DNA of 38,346 bases, taken from contig CATZIC010000013.1 of assembly GCA_958419945.1 (NCBI GenBank), forward strand, positions 1-38,346, read 5' to 3'. A program made the translations under genes and the position numbers. This document shows positions 14,955 to 22,834 of the stretch, one piece after another (within the stretch, counting starts at the first letter, position 1; each line of letters opens with the position of its first letter). Below the pieces are notes generated by a model that had not been told where the DNA came from, did not search any database, and saw nothing but the letters and a program-made list of their open reading frames with translations. The stretch is from an uncultured Clostridia bacterium (GTDB lineage: Bacteria; Bacillota; Clostridia; Christensenellales; Borkfalkiaceae).

Positions 14955-15704
14955 TTATTGTGCTGCTTCGTTTACACACCGCAAAGCATTGAGCGAACGC
15001 GGATAGCCGATATACGGCAGGCATTGAGATACTACTTTAATCAAAAATGCTTTATCGTTACCTATACGCATATTGGCTTTTGCGTGGGATATAAGTTGCG
15101 GCTCGCAACCGCCCTGCGCCGCAAGAAAACAAAAAGTAATCATTTCTCTTTGTTTATAGTCAAGTCCCGTGCGAGTGTAGTAATCTCCGAAACAGTTATC
15201 CGCAAGCCACTTGTTTATGTGCCTGACTTCCTCTGCACCTGATTGGGAAAAGCCGCGCATACTCTCGCCGAAAATATCTATCTGCGCTTGCTCGCCCTTT
15301 TCAAGACGGTTTTCCGTTGTGGTAGTTGCCTGCCCTTCAAGCGGAAGTTTTACTCCGCGCTCAGTCAGGATTTCGTTAGTTGCTTTTAGGAACGGATAAA
15401 CTCTACCTATACCGAGATAAGCAACCGATTGATAGCCGACTTCTTTTACCTCAATGGGCGACACACCGAAGTTTAACGCCGCACCGAGCATAACTTTGTA
15501 TTCGTCGATTCCCTGACAGCCGATAAGCGTTGCGAGAATTGCGATAAATCTCGTCTTTTCGTCCAAGTTATCCTGATTTATTACTTCGTCAAAAGCAAAG
15601 TTATCAAAACGCTCAACAAATTCGGGATCGGTTTCCGAAAATTTAGATTTGTAACCCGGAAACATTTTTTCATGATAATCTTTTAAAAATTCACTGATTG
15701 ACAT
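14955..15704 (-). CDS. Carboxymuconolactone decarboxylase-like protein with two CMD repeats
   Basis: 249 residues, cytosolic, with two CMD/AhpD-type helical repeats: about 45-125 (RFIAILATLIGCQGIDEYKV) and about 165-245 (MITFCFLAAQGGCEPQLISH). Neither repeat carries the CxxC disulfide of AhpD peroxidase, so a peroxidatic thiol role is doubtful. The fold matches the decarboxylase/unknown-function branch that often sits beside flavodoxins, aldo/keto reductases and LysR regulators in anaerobes. Spacing of 13 bases on both sides places it inside the operon. Confidence 0.85.
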   Translation of the reverse strand: MSISEFLKDYHEKMFPGYKSKFSETDPEFVERFDNFAFDEVINQDNLDEKTRFIAILATLIGCQGIDEYKVMLGAALNFGVSPIEVKEVGYQSVAYLGIGRVYPFLKATNEILTERGVKLPLEGQATTTTENRLEKGEQAQIDIFGESMRGFSQSGAEEVRHINKWLADNCFGDYYTRTGLDYKQREMITFCFLAAQGGCEPQLISHAKANMRIGNDKAFLIKVVSQCLPYIGYPRSLNALRCVNEAAQ

Positions 15705-15717
15705 AATAACATTGCTC

Positions 15718-16260
15718 CTAAATTATTTCTATAACCAAATTCCCGCTGTAATTTTCAAGAACGCTCAAATTGCTTGTTATTTTACCGATTGGCACGACGG
15801 GTACAACCGTTTGCGTTCTGCTTGCCTTATAAATCATTGCTATGCTCGGACCCGGTTGCCAATATGCAAGCGATCCGAGTTCGTAACTCATCTGCGGCGG
15901 CTCGTCTGCAAAATACGAAAAACTTTTGGGTAAGTCAAAAGCTCTTGCAAAATCTGGCGCAGGATGCCAAGTAGAAACTGTCAGCGGCAACATATCCGCA
16001 ACCGCTCTCGCCGTTTTGTTATCGAACAGCACGGCATTAAGTGTCGTGTTTCCTGCCGTGATTGTGATTTCCGCATACACGGACGACGTGTTATAAAGTT
16101 CTCCGTTTACGGGAACGGTACTCCCTTGATATTCTCCATCCACAGTTCCGCCTCCGTTATTTGTCGTTCCGCTTCCGTAATCGTCCGTGCAAGCTGCAAA
16201 TGTAAACATTGATACGACGAATAAAACGGCGCACAAGATAAATGCTATTCTTTTTCGCAT
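15718..16260 (-). CDS. Cyclophilin-like lipoprotein
   Basis: 180 residues. Signal peptide MRKRIAFILCAVLFVVSMFT followed by FAAC (Cys24) and a Gly/Thr/Asn-rich linker. The domain from about residue 63 has the cyclophilin-like-fold pattern (PF18050/PF04126 type): ARAVADMLPLTVS, then a GSLAYWQPGPSIAMIYKASR stretch, and a final PIGKITSNLSVLE. These domains are found next to flavodoxins and aldo/keto reductases. Their function is not established, and peptidyl-prolyl isomerase activity should not be assumed. It pairs with the cytosolic paralogue encoded directly upstream. Confidence 0.8.
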   Translation of the reverse strand: MRKRIAFILCAVLFVVSMFTFAACTDDYGSGTTNNGGGTVDGEYQGSTVPVNGELYNTSSVYAEITITAGNTTLNAVLFDNKTARAVADMLPLTVSTWHPAPDFARAFDLPKSFSYFADEPPQMSYELGSLAYWQPGPSIAMIYKASRTQTVVPVVPIGKITSNLSVLENYSGNLVIEII

Positions 16261-16268
16261 ATTACCTC

Positions 16269-16643
16269 CTATTGCTTTGACAGCGTTACCTTTAATTGCG
16301 TGGGCATAATTTTCAGTTCCGTTAAGTCGGACAATATCTTTCCGATTACCGCTACGCCCGAAGGTACGGCTTTACTTTCTCCTTCCGCATAAAAGAACGC
16401 AAGTGCATTGCCTTTGCCCCAATACACAAAATCTCCGACGTCGAAATACGTTTGATTTTCTTGCTTGTTTTCGGGTACGAAGGGCAACTCTTCTCCGCAG
16501 TATTCTCTGCCGCCGAATTCTTCCATTACCGTGCAAAGCGGTAATTTTTCAGCAATTTCTCGTGCAAGAGCCGTATCGTATAGACCTATTTCAATCTTTA
16601 CTTCGCCAATACTCAAAATTGCTTTCGTCTTGATCTCTTTCAC
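16269..16643 (-). CDS. Cytosolic cyclophilin-like protein
   Basis: 124 residues from a GTG at 16643-16641, 1 base after the stop of the preceding gene and with AAGGCGG as ribosome site; the longer frame to 16718 would run backward into that gene. Same fold as the lipoprotein next to it (AREIAEKLPL ... GDFVYWGKGNALAFFYAEGE ... VIGKILSDLTEL) but without a signal peptide. The near-abutting stop and start point to translational coupling with the FMN reductase. Confidence 0.8.
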   Translation of the reverse strand: MKEIKTKAILSIGEVKIEIGLYDTALAREIAEKLPLCTVMEEFGGREYCGEELPFVPENKQENQTYFDVGDFVYWGKGNALAFFYAEGESKAVPSGVAVIGKILSDLTELKIMPTQLKVTLSKQ

Positions 16644-16644
16644 T

Positions 16645-17184
16645 TTACACCGCCTTGCCCATTTCAAAGGCTTGTTGCATTGCAGGCGTATCTTTGATTT
16701 TCCCTTTCTCGTAAACACCCGTGCCGTAAATCACACCGCGTTCGATTGCTCCGTTTACGCAATCAGCATATCCTCTGAAACATTCAAGCGTTCTTTCGCA
16801 CGACTCGTTTTCTTCATCCGCACAAGTCACTATGTAGTAAAATTCTTTGTCCTTGACTTCAAGCCAACGTGCAACCGTTCTGTCAATCACGGCTTTGAGC
16901 TGTGCGTCTATCGAATAAAAGTAAACGGGACTCGCCAAAACGATAACGTCTGTGTCAATCATCTTTTGTAAAACCTCCGCCATATCGTCATCTATTACGC
17001 ATTTGCCGTTAGATTTTTTGCAAAAGTAACAAGCCTTACAATAACCGATTTTCTTTTCCGCTACGTTGATTTTCTCAACGCTATGTCCGCTCTCTTCTGC
17101 ACCGCGCATAAACTCGTCGCAGAGAATATCCGAATTGCCACCCTTTCGCGGGCTGCCCGATAATATCAAAACTTTTTTACTCAT
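16645..17184 (-). CDS. NADPH-dependent FMN reductase / iron-sulfur flavoprotein-like
   Basis: 179 residues with the flavodoxin-like phosphate loop LSGSPRKGGNSD (residues 9-19) and PVYFYSIDAQLKAVIDR (substrate/flavin region). The four cysteines C49-x2-C52-x2-C55-x6-C62 match the compact motif of iron-sulfur flavoproteins (CxxCxxCx4-7C), which bind FMN and, in the archaeal members, a [4Fe-4S] cluster. Many bacterial homologues with this motif are annotated only as NAD(P)H-dependent oxidoreductases, so the cluster is not certain. It is probably a cytosolic electron donor or quinone reductase of the operon. Confidence 0.85.
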   Translation of the reverse strand: MSKKVLILSGSPRKGGNSDILCDEFMRGAEESGHSVEKINVAEKKIGYCKACYFCKKSNGKCVIDDDMAEVLQKMIDTDVIVLASPVYFYSIDAQLKAVIDRTVARWLEVKDKEFYYIVTCADEENESCERTLECFRGYADCVNGAIERGVIYGTGVYEKGKIKDTPAMQQAFEMGKAV

Positions 17185-17196
17185 GATATTTCCTCC

Positions 17197-19020
17197 TTAA
17201 TTCATAAATCCGTTGTTTCTTAAATAAGCGTCTATTGTGGCAGAGCTTGTTGCTCTTGCAAACAATCCATCGTGAACAGTAGGCGTACCTTGCAACGCCG
17301 CAGATTCACGTACAAATTCCATAGACGTATTAAACTGCGTTGTATTCATTGACGCCGATTGCGAAAACGGATAAATATCGATTCCCGTCAAATCATAATG
17401 TTCCAAGAACGTGCCGACAATCATCGGAGCAGTCCACCACCAAATCGGATAACCGATAAACACCGCATCATATTTGCTCATATCTATCGCATTATAAGTT
17501 GACTGTGCGATTTCGGGACGGGCGTTTTCCGCTTTTTCCACTTCGGGACGGTTATTCGGAATACTATAATTCAAATCTTGCGATGTATAGGGATCAGCCG
17601 CTTCGATTTTAACGATATCACCGCCAACCTGACTGTGAATATAATTTGCTACTCTTTCGGTATTACCGCTCTCCGCAGTAAAATATACGATCAAAATATT
17701 GCTTTCCGTCGGTTGTTCGGGCGTTTGGTTGGGTTTCGTAAAAACAATACCGAGTCCCGTTACCCACGTTACGATTTCCTGCTCTGCATCCTGAATATTG
17801 TTGCGCGAAATAGATAATCCGTCCCTAACAGTTGCATTCGGTTCTAATCTTCTTATCGTAGAAATCGTACTCGAAAATCCGCTACCGCCGTGCGTATTGA
17901 ACGGAACAATCGTTTTACCCGAAAAATCATAAGCCTCGAAGAACGTGTACATAATCATCGGCATATCTCCCCACCAATTCGGATAGCCTACGAATACGGT
18001 ATCATATTCGGATAAATCCACACTATCTTTGATTGCGGGACGTGCATTTTGTGCTTTTTCGTTGCTTGCGAGGTCTACAAGCGTTCTATGGTCGGTAGGA
18101 TACGGAACTTCGGGTATAATGCGGAAAATATCTGCACCCGCCGTTTCCTGTATAACATACGCCATATATTGCGTATTTCCGAGTACAACCCCGTCAATGA
18201 TTACGGTGCTGTTTGCTTCTTCGGTAGTCATATTGTTCGGATCTGTCGTTTCGGGCATAGAGAAATAAACGACAAGCGTATTTGTATTTTCATTGCCCGG
18301 TCTGTTATCCTGCGGCGGATTAAATGCACTCGGATCATTTGGCTGTTCGGGCGTCGTAGTTCCGCCGCTTGGATTATCGGGCTGTTCGGGAGTTACCGTT
18401 AAATCAAGGCTGTCAAGCCATGTTTCAATAGAACTATCCGATCCGCTCGAAAATCTTCTACCTTCTACTACGGTCGCTCCTTTTGCGTTGGTACGAACGT
18501 CCGCCGTACTTTCAGTGATGGCACTGCCGCCGCTCGTGCAAAACGTATAAATAGTTTTGCCGCTCACGTCATAATAATTTAGGAAAGACAGCACAGGCAT
18601 AGGTGCGGTGTGCCACCAAATAGGAAAGCCGAGAATAATCGTATCATACTGTTCCATTACCTCGTCGGACAAATAAACTGCAAGTTCGGGACGTGCATTT
18701 GCGTCCTTCTCATCCTTTGCCACTTCCGTCGTGGGGGTGTAAGCATCGGGGTACGGTTCTTTACGCTCAATCTCGAAAATATCTGCGTCGGTCAGTTCTT
18801 GTATCTTTTCCGCTACATTTTTTGTAGTATTCGTTTTGGAAAAGTATGCTACGAGCGTTTTACTCGTCGGCGTAAACGATTCGTCAATATTTACATTCGA
18901 CGGACGAGTGTAATCATTTGACGGGGGATTATCTCCGCCGTTGTTCCCATTGCAGGCAACAAGCGAGAGCATAAATACGAAGCAAAGGACTGTTGCAATA
19001 ATAGATAAAAATCTTTTCAT
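17197..19020 (-). CDS. Lipoprotein with three tandem flavodoxin domains
   Basis: 607 residues. Signal peptide MKRFLSIIATVLCFVFMLSL with lipobox VAC (Cys23). Domain 1 (about 54-206): AYFSKTNTTKNVA, GFPIWWHTAPMPVLSF, FCTSGGSA. Domain 2 (about 247-425): VYFSMPETT, a long insert, VVLGNTQYMAYVI, GYPNWWGDMPMIMYTFFE, FNTHGGSGFSST. Domain 3 (about 441-607): VYFTAESGNTERVANYI, GYPIWWWTAPMIVGTFLE, then FSQSASMNTTQF in place of the GGS loop. Pro/Thr linkers (TPEQPDNPSGG, TPEQPNDP, TPEQPTES) separate the domains like beads. The tandem, secreted arrangement is unusual, since flavodoxins are typically cytosolic electron carriers. Domains 1 and 2 keep the FMN-loop residues; domain 3 looks altered in its last loop. 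Confidence 0.9.
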   Translation of the reverse strand: MKRFLSIIATVLCFVFMLSLVACNGNNGGDNPPSNDYTRPSNVNIDESFTPTSKTLVAYFSKTNTTKNVAEKIQELTDADIFEIERKEPYPDAYTPTTEVAKDEKDANARPELAVYLSDEVMEQYDTIILGFPIWWHTAPMPVLSFLNYYDVSGKTIYTFCTSGGSAITESTADVRTNAKGATVVEGRRFSSGSDSSIETWLDSLDLTVTPEQPDNPSGGTTTPEQPNDPSAFNPPQDNRPGNENTNTLVVYFSMPETTDPNNMTTEEANSTVIIDGVVLGNTQYMAYVIQETAGADIFRIIPEVPYPTDHRTLVDLASNEKAQNARPAIKDSVDLSEYDTVFVGYPNWWGDMPMIMYTFFEAYDFSGKTIVPFNTHGGSGFSSTISTIRRLEPNATVRDGLSISRNNIQDAEQEIVTWVTGLGIVFTKPNQTPEQPTESNILIVYFTAESGNTERVANYIHSQVGGDIVKIEAADPYTSQDLNYSIPNNRPEVEKAENARPEIAQSTYNAIDMSKYDAVFIGYPIWWWTAPMIVGTFLEHYDLTGIDIYPFSQSASMNTTQFNTSMEFVRESAALQGTPTVHDGLFARATSSATIDAYLRNNGFMN

Positions 19021-19032
19021 GATATTGACTCC

Positions 19033-19920
19033 TTACCAATTTTTCTTTTCTTTTTTGTGGTCGTTATTGTTCTTGCGTTCCTCGACCATTTTCACAAACC
19101 ATTCAACCATATTCGGATCGTAGTGCGAGAAGAAAGAACTCTGCTTTTTATCAAGGCTTGCCATTATAGCCATATCTTCGTCGGAAAGTTCAAAATCGAA
19201 CACGTCGAAGTTTTCTTGCATTCTTTCGATATGAACGGATTTTGGGATAACCACAATTCCACGTTGCAACTCCCACCGTAAAATTACCTGTGCTACTGTC
19301 TTATTGTATTTAGCGGCAATCTTCGCAATCGTTTCGTTCGTGAACAGTCCGCCCCTGCCTTCTCCGAACGGCGCCCATGCTTCGATTTGAACGCCATATT
19401 TCTTCATCCATTCCTGTGCTTCTATCTGCTGATTATGCGGATGCGTTTCCACTTGATTTACCATAGGCTTGATTTTTGCAAAACTGCAAATATCAACCAT
19501 TCTGTCGGGATAAAAGTTAGATATTCCGATAGCCTTTAACCTGCCCTCTTCGTACAGCTCTTCCAAAGCACGCCACGCACCGTAATAATCCGCAAACGGT
19601 TGGTGTAACAGCATAAGATCGATGTAATCAGTTTTGAGCTTTCGTAATGATTCATAAACAGATTTCTTGGTTTCCCCATATCCGTAATGTTCAATCCATA
19701 CTTTACTTGTTAAGAAAATTTCTTCACGGGGTATTCCCGATTTCGCTATAGCGTTTCCAACCTCTTCTTCGTTAAAATAACTCTGTGCCGTATCGATATG
19801 TCGGTATCCCACCTTGAGAGCGTCAAGAACGCAACGCTCGCATTCTTCCTTGCTTACCTGATACACGCCGTAACCGAGTTGCGGCATTTTTACTCCGTTG
19901 GATAAAGTTATGTAATCCAT
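19033..19920 (-). CDS. Aldo/keto reductase
   Basis: 295 residues, AKR5-like. Catalytic tetrad is present: Asp43 and Tyr48 in HIDTAQSYFNEE, Lys73 in LTSKVWIEH, His106 in LLHQP. The NADPH-site IPKSVHIERMQENFDVFDF is in place near the C-terminus. A lysine/asparagine-rich tail (KNNNDHKKEKKNW) is unusual and may be disordered. NADPH-linked reduction of carbonyl compounds is expected. It lies 12 bases from both neighbours in the operon. Confidence 0.93.
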   Translation of the reverse strand: MDYITLSNGVKMPQLGYGVYQVSKEECERCVLDALKVGYRHIDTAQSYFNEEEVGNAIAKSGIPREEIFLTSKVWIEHYGYGETKKSVYESLRKLKTDYIDLMLLHQPFADYYGAWRALEELYEEGRLKAIGISNFYPDRMVDICSFAKIKPMVNQVETHPHNQQIEAQEWMKKYGVQIEAWAPFGEGRGGLFTNETIAKIAAKYNKTVAQVILRWELQRGIVVIPKSVHIERMQENFDVFDFELSDEDMAIMASLDKKQSSFFSHYDPNMVEWFVKMVEERKNNNDHKKEKKNW

Positions 19921-19932
19921 ACAAATACTCCT

Positions 19933-20451
19933 TTATTTATTGATATTTCTCTTTGCCCATTCTGCGACGGCTCTTTCGGACCTCGCCGCTTCCGCTCCGT
20001 GAACAGGCAAGCCTTTGCAAATTTCCGCACCCACGCAAATCCTTTTCAAATCGCGTTCACTGCTACCCATTCCGCTACCTTCGTTCGTACAGAACGGCAC
20101 AATCTTTTTGCCTTTCAAATTACATTTTTCCAAAAGCGTGAACATTGCCATAGGCATCGTTCCCCACCAATTCGGATAACCTATAAAAATCACGTCGTAG
20201 TTTTCAATGTTTTCGGGATAGCCTTTGATTTCGGGACGGGCGTTTGCGCGTAGCTCTTTCTGTGCTTCGTCTATGCAAGCGTAATAATCTGCGGAATATT
20301 GTTTAACCGTTTCCACTTCGAACAAATCTCCGCCGACAGCCTTTTGAATAAACTCTGCAACAATTTCGGTGTTGCCTTTTTTCAAATCCTTAATGCTACC
20401 GTTCCAATAGTTCTGACCTTTCCTCGAATAGTACACAATCAAATTAGACAT
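19933..20451 (-). CDS. Cytosolic flavodoxin, first gene of the redox operon
   Basis: 172 residues, Flavodoxin_4-like, no signal peptide. FMN loops: YYSRKGQNYWNGS...KKGNTEIVAEFI, GYPNWWGTMPMAMFTLLE and FCTNEGSGMGSS. Closely related in pattern to domain 2 of the triple-flavodoxin lipoprotein and to the LRR-fused flavodoxin. AGGAGG precedes the ATG. As a low-potential one- or two-electron carrier it could feed the reductases of the operon. Confidence 0.92.
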   Translation of the reverse strand: MSNLIVYYSRKGQNYWNGSIKDLKKGNTEIVAEFIQKAVGGDLFEVETVKQYSADYYACIDEAQKELRANARPEIKGYPENIENYDVIFIGYPNWWGTMPMAMFTLLEKCNLKGKKIVPFCTNEGSGMGSSERDLKRICVGAEICKGLPVHGAEAARSERAVAEWAKRNINK

Positions 20452-20477
20452 AACATGACCTCCTATATGCTGACTCT

Positions 20478-20506
20478 ATTTTATTACTTTTTCGTAAGAG
20501 TATCAA
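20478..20506 (-). promoter_or_regulatory. Promoter of the nine-gene redox operon
   Basis: On the minus strand: TTGATA (20506-20501), 17-bp spacer, TAAAAT (20483-20478), reading toward the flavodoxin gene. Confidence 0.75.
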
Positions 20507-20519
20507 TCTCAATTTCTGC

Positions 20520-20533
20520 GCTTATTGATAAGC
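20520..20533 (-). promoter_or_regulatory. Probable LysR-type regulator binding site
   Basis: GCTTAT-TG-ATAAGC, a perfect 6-2-6 palindrome centred about 56 bases upstream of the expected transcription start. It contains a T-N11-A box. This is where LysR-type activators place their recognition site. Confidence 0.6.
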
Positions 20534-20546
20534 TGTACTTATGAAT

Positions 20547-20583
20547 AAAAAATAGGCGTTCCATCTCGGAACGCCTATTTTTT
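20547..20583 (-). terminator. Bidirectional terminator between LysR gene and redox operon
   Basis: ATAGGCGTTCC (20552-20562) with GGAACGCCTAT (20568-20578), flanked by A6 and T6. The LysR stop codon overlaps its edge. Confidence 0.9.
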
Positions 20584-21466
20584 ATTCGGTAAACTTTTTT
20601 CGCAATAGATCTGCAAATTCTTCTATGTAATAGTTTGTATTCTTCTTTTTCCAAAAAGCACAATACGTTCTTACAATAGGAACGTTATCTGCCCGCCGCA
20701 CTTCTTTCCTCACAAGCGAATCGCGCACATTGTTCTTAACGCTCTCAACTAATATATAACCTCTACCGCTCATCGCCATTAGGCGGGCTTCGTCCAAACT
20801 TTCGGCAAATATAAACTGTTTCCCTATACCGAGCGTATTTTCGTAAAAGTCCTGTTCGGTGCTTTCCCTGCTTTTGGTAGCCACTAAAATACACGGAAAC
20901 TCATTAAGATCGGTTGTTGTAACTATTTCATTTTCCGCTATGGGGTGCGTTGCCGATACATCTATAAATGCAGGGCATTGATTAAGTATATAATTTTCGT
21001 ATTCGTCCGAAAAAGCTCTGCGCTGATCATTAAGTGCAATGTGCGCTTTACCGTCTTTTAATGCGTGGTACAAATCTTCATGTGTACCTTTGAAAACTGT
21101 AACTATTACTTCGGGATAGATTTTTGAAAATTCGGTTATGGCTTCCGATAACTCCGTTCCGTCGTAACTTGCAAGATACCCGATATTCAAATGCAATTCG
21201 TCGTCCGAGCCGATACGGGTTGTTTCGCTCTTTATATTTTCTATATCGCGCAATATAGCCTTACCGCGCTTATAAAAGAACTCGCCCGCAGGTGTAACGG
21301 TAAATTTGCGCCCGTCGCGCTTTGTCAGCTTTACGCCGAGTTCTTCTTCCAATGCGGAAATTTGTTGCGATATAGCCGACTGAGAAATAAAGCATTGTTC
21401 GGCAGCTTCGGTAAAGCTGTTCGTTTCAACAATCGCTACAAAATATTTAATTTGCCGCAACAGCAT
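20582..21466 (-). CDS. LysR-type transcriptional regulator
   Basis: 294 residues from the ATG at 21466, preceded by GAGAGGTG; a frame extending to 21523 would cover the promoter. The N-terminal winged helix is MLLRQIKYFVAIVETNSFTE then AAEQCFISQSAISQQISALE, followed by a two-lobed effector domain. It lies upstream of, and in the same direction as, the redox operon, separated by a terminator and a palindromic LysR-like site. It is the obvious candidate regulator of that operon; the inducer is unknown. Confidence 0.92.
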   Translation of the reverse strand: MLLRQIKYFVAIVETNSFTEAAEQCFISQSAISQQISALEEELGVKLTKRDGRKFTVTPAGEFFYKRGKAILRDIENIKSETTRIGSDDELHLNIGYLASYDGTELSEAITEFSKIYPEVIVTVFKGTHEDLYHALKDGKAHIALNDQRRAFSDEYENYILNQCPAFIDVSATHPIAENEIVTTTDLNEFPCILVATKSRESTEQDFYENTLGIGKQFIFAESLDEARLMAMSGRGYILVESVKNNVRDSLVRKEVRRADNVPIVRTYCAFWKKKNTNYYIEEFADLLRKKFTE

Positions 21467-21494
21467 AGCTGCACCTCTCGTAAGAATTAGTTTA

Positions 21495-21523
21495 ATTATA
21501 TCATATTTAAGGCTGAATTTCAA
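21495..21523 (-). promoter_or_regulatory. Promoter of the LysR gene
   Basis: On the minus strand: TTGAAA (21523-21518), 17-bp spacer, TATAAT (21500-21495). Confidence 0.8.
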
Positions 21524-21533
21524 GCAAAAGAAA

Positions 21534-21560
21534 AAGGACTTGATAAAATATCAAATCCTT
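21534..21560 (-). terminator. Terminator-like hairpin upstream of the LysR promoter
   Basis: AAGGA-C-TTGATA-AAA-TATCAA-A-TCCTT, an 11-bp stem with one mismatch. On the minus strand it is followed by TTTTTCTTTT, so it would stop transcripts arriving from upstream. Confidence 0.6.
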
Positions 21561-21750
21561 GTTCCTTTGACTTGCCCCATTTACGGTGTATTCATATAAA
21601 ATTTAGTGTTTTTCCCAAATTCCCTATGAAATACACCCCTTGCCCGTCTTTTTTTGTTGCAATTTTTTAAAAAACGTCCAATGGAATTTGTGTGCGGCAC
21701 AGCGAATTCTGTTACAATTCATTTTAGAATAAGGAACTTCCCTGTTAGTT

Positions 21751-22033
21751 GTAAATTATCTCTTTGAATAGATTGCGGATAGTTTTCACAAATTTAGTAT
21801 ATCATACGATATTTGAACAAAAATTAGCCAGTTTAGGCAAAAAGTGGCGATAACAGGCTTATAGGTCAACTTTTTTAGATTTTTAACATTTTTGACAAAA
21901 TTGTGCTTTGATAAAGAAAAACAACTTTAACTTTCAAGAGTTAGGTCTATACCCTCTGAAAGCAGGGATTTAGTGGGGGGACAGTTCGAGTTATTTTCGG
22001 AAATCACCAAAACTGATATAAACGAATCAAATC
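21751..22033 (+). repeat. Long noncoding element, copy L (inverted partner at 25843-26125)
   Basis: Bases 21751-21864 align without gaps to the reverse complement of 26012-26125: 84 of 114 identical by my hand count. After a matching interval of about 115 bases, the core GGACAGTTCGAGTT (21979-21992) is identical in both. Similarity continues to about 22033. The stretch ACCCTCTGAAAGCAGGGAT can form a hairpin. Confidence 0.75.
21848..21876 (+). repeat. Copy 3 of interspersed GGCTTATAG motif
   Basis: GCGATAACAGGCTTATAGGT followed by CAACTTTTT; it lies inside long element copy L. Confidence 0.6.
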
Positions 22034-22261
22034 TGCTTCTTTCTACCTTTTTACATAAAACTTAGCCCAAACAGAGCCTTTTAGGAATATACTAAATGAA
22101 TAAATTTTCATTAGATAAATTTATCGGGCAGGCCTTTGTCAATGCAGTTGAATCGGCTTTTTTGCGTTTTTTTCTTAAAGCGGAACCGCAATTTTGAACG
22201 GTTCGATAACAGTATTATGCTAAATAGTAAGGTTTATAACGTTACCCGCCTAAAACCTCAT

Positions 22262-22291
22262 AAAAAAGCGATAGCATAGTCCGCTATCACT
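22262..22291 (-). terminator. Terminator of the ASCH-domain gene
   Basis: On the minus strand AGTGATAGC and GCTATCGCT form a 9-bp stem (one G-U pair) followed by TTTTTT. Confidence 0.85.
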
Positions 22292-22324
22292 TTCTCGTTT
22301 AATCTATATCGGCAAGCAATTATA

Positions 22325-22663
22325 TCAATACAGCTTTTTTATCTCTATTGCAACTACGCCGTAAAGGGCTTCGTCCTCTTTAGTGTAATAAGCATACATA
22401 TCGGAATACTTCGCCGCTTCCCCTTCCTTATAGCCTAAAACCCTATAATCGTAAGCCTTATATAAATCTTTAAAACAATCGAATCTTACCACCTTTAAAA
22501 CTTCGGCTTCGATAGAGTTTTCGGTTCCGACTTCGGTAAAAACTATGCTGTCGCCAGCGTTTATTTTTTGCCGTTTTCGGTCATATAGGCGGATTTCTAC
22601 GGTTTTTAAACCGCCGTCTATCATATAAAATGGATCTTTGTTTAACTTCATAAAATGGGTCAT
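22325..22663 (-). CDS. ASCH-domain protein
   Basis: 112 residues from ATG 22663 (MTHFMKLNKDPFYMI); a TTG at 22684 is an alternative start. The opening MKLNKDPFYMIDGGLKTVEI then RLYDRKRQKINAGDSIVFTE is the typical ASCH pattern (PUA-like beta barrel with KTVEIRL and a GD-I-F loop). ASCH proteins are thought to bind RNA or modified nucleotides; a few relatives hydrolyse N4-acetylcytidine. No partner gene is evident, and it is alone on its strand. Confidence 0.85.
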   Translation of the reverse strand: MTHFMKLNKDPFYMIDGGLKTVEIRLYDRKRQKINAGDSIVFTEVGTENSIEAEVLKVVRFDCFKDLYKAYDYRVLGYKEGEAAKYSDMYAYYTKEDEALYGVVAIEIKKLY

Positions 22664-22774
22664 AAATAGCCTACTTTGCGGCAACGAAACTTGCCGGACT
22701 TTTTTTTACATTTTACCAAAAAGGAAGGGGCTTGTCAAAAAAAAATTTTGTAGTCAAACGCAATGCAATTAGTT

Positions 22775-22804
22775 TTGCTTTTTTCGGTTTTGTGCTATCA
22801 TAAT
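22775..22804 (+). promoter_or_regulatory. Possible promoter of the MATE gene
   Basis: TTGCTT (22775-22780), 18-bp spacer, CATAAT (22799-22804). The match is moderate. Confidence 0.4.
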
Positions 22805-22834
22805 ATAAAATGAAAGTTGACGTGAGGCAGTCTT

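Larger units (their letters stand above)
21561..22261. other. About 700-bp noncoding region
   Basis: No supported gene on either strand. Most of it is one copy of a long noncoding element (21751-22033 clearly, possibly about 21710-22125) whose inverted partner lies at 25843-26125. Confidence 0.6.

Noticed and set aside
14199..20544. Many plus-strand frames of 60-117 codons
   Set aside because: Shadows of the minus-strand redox operon; none has a recognisable domain or ribosome site.
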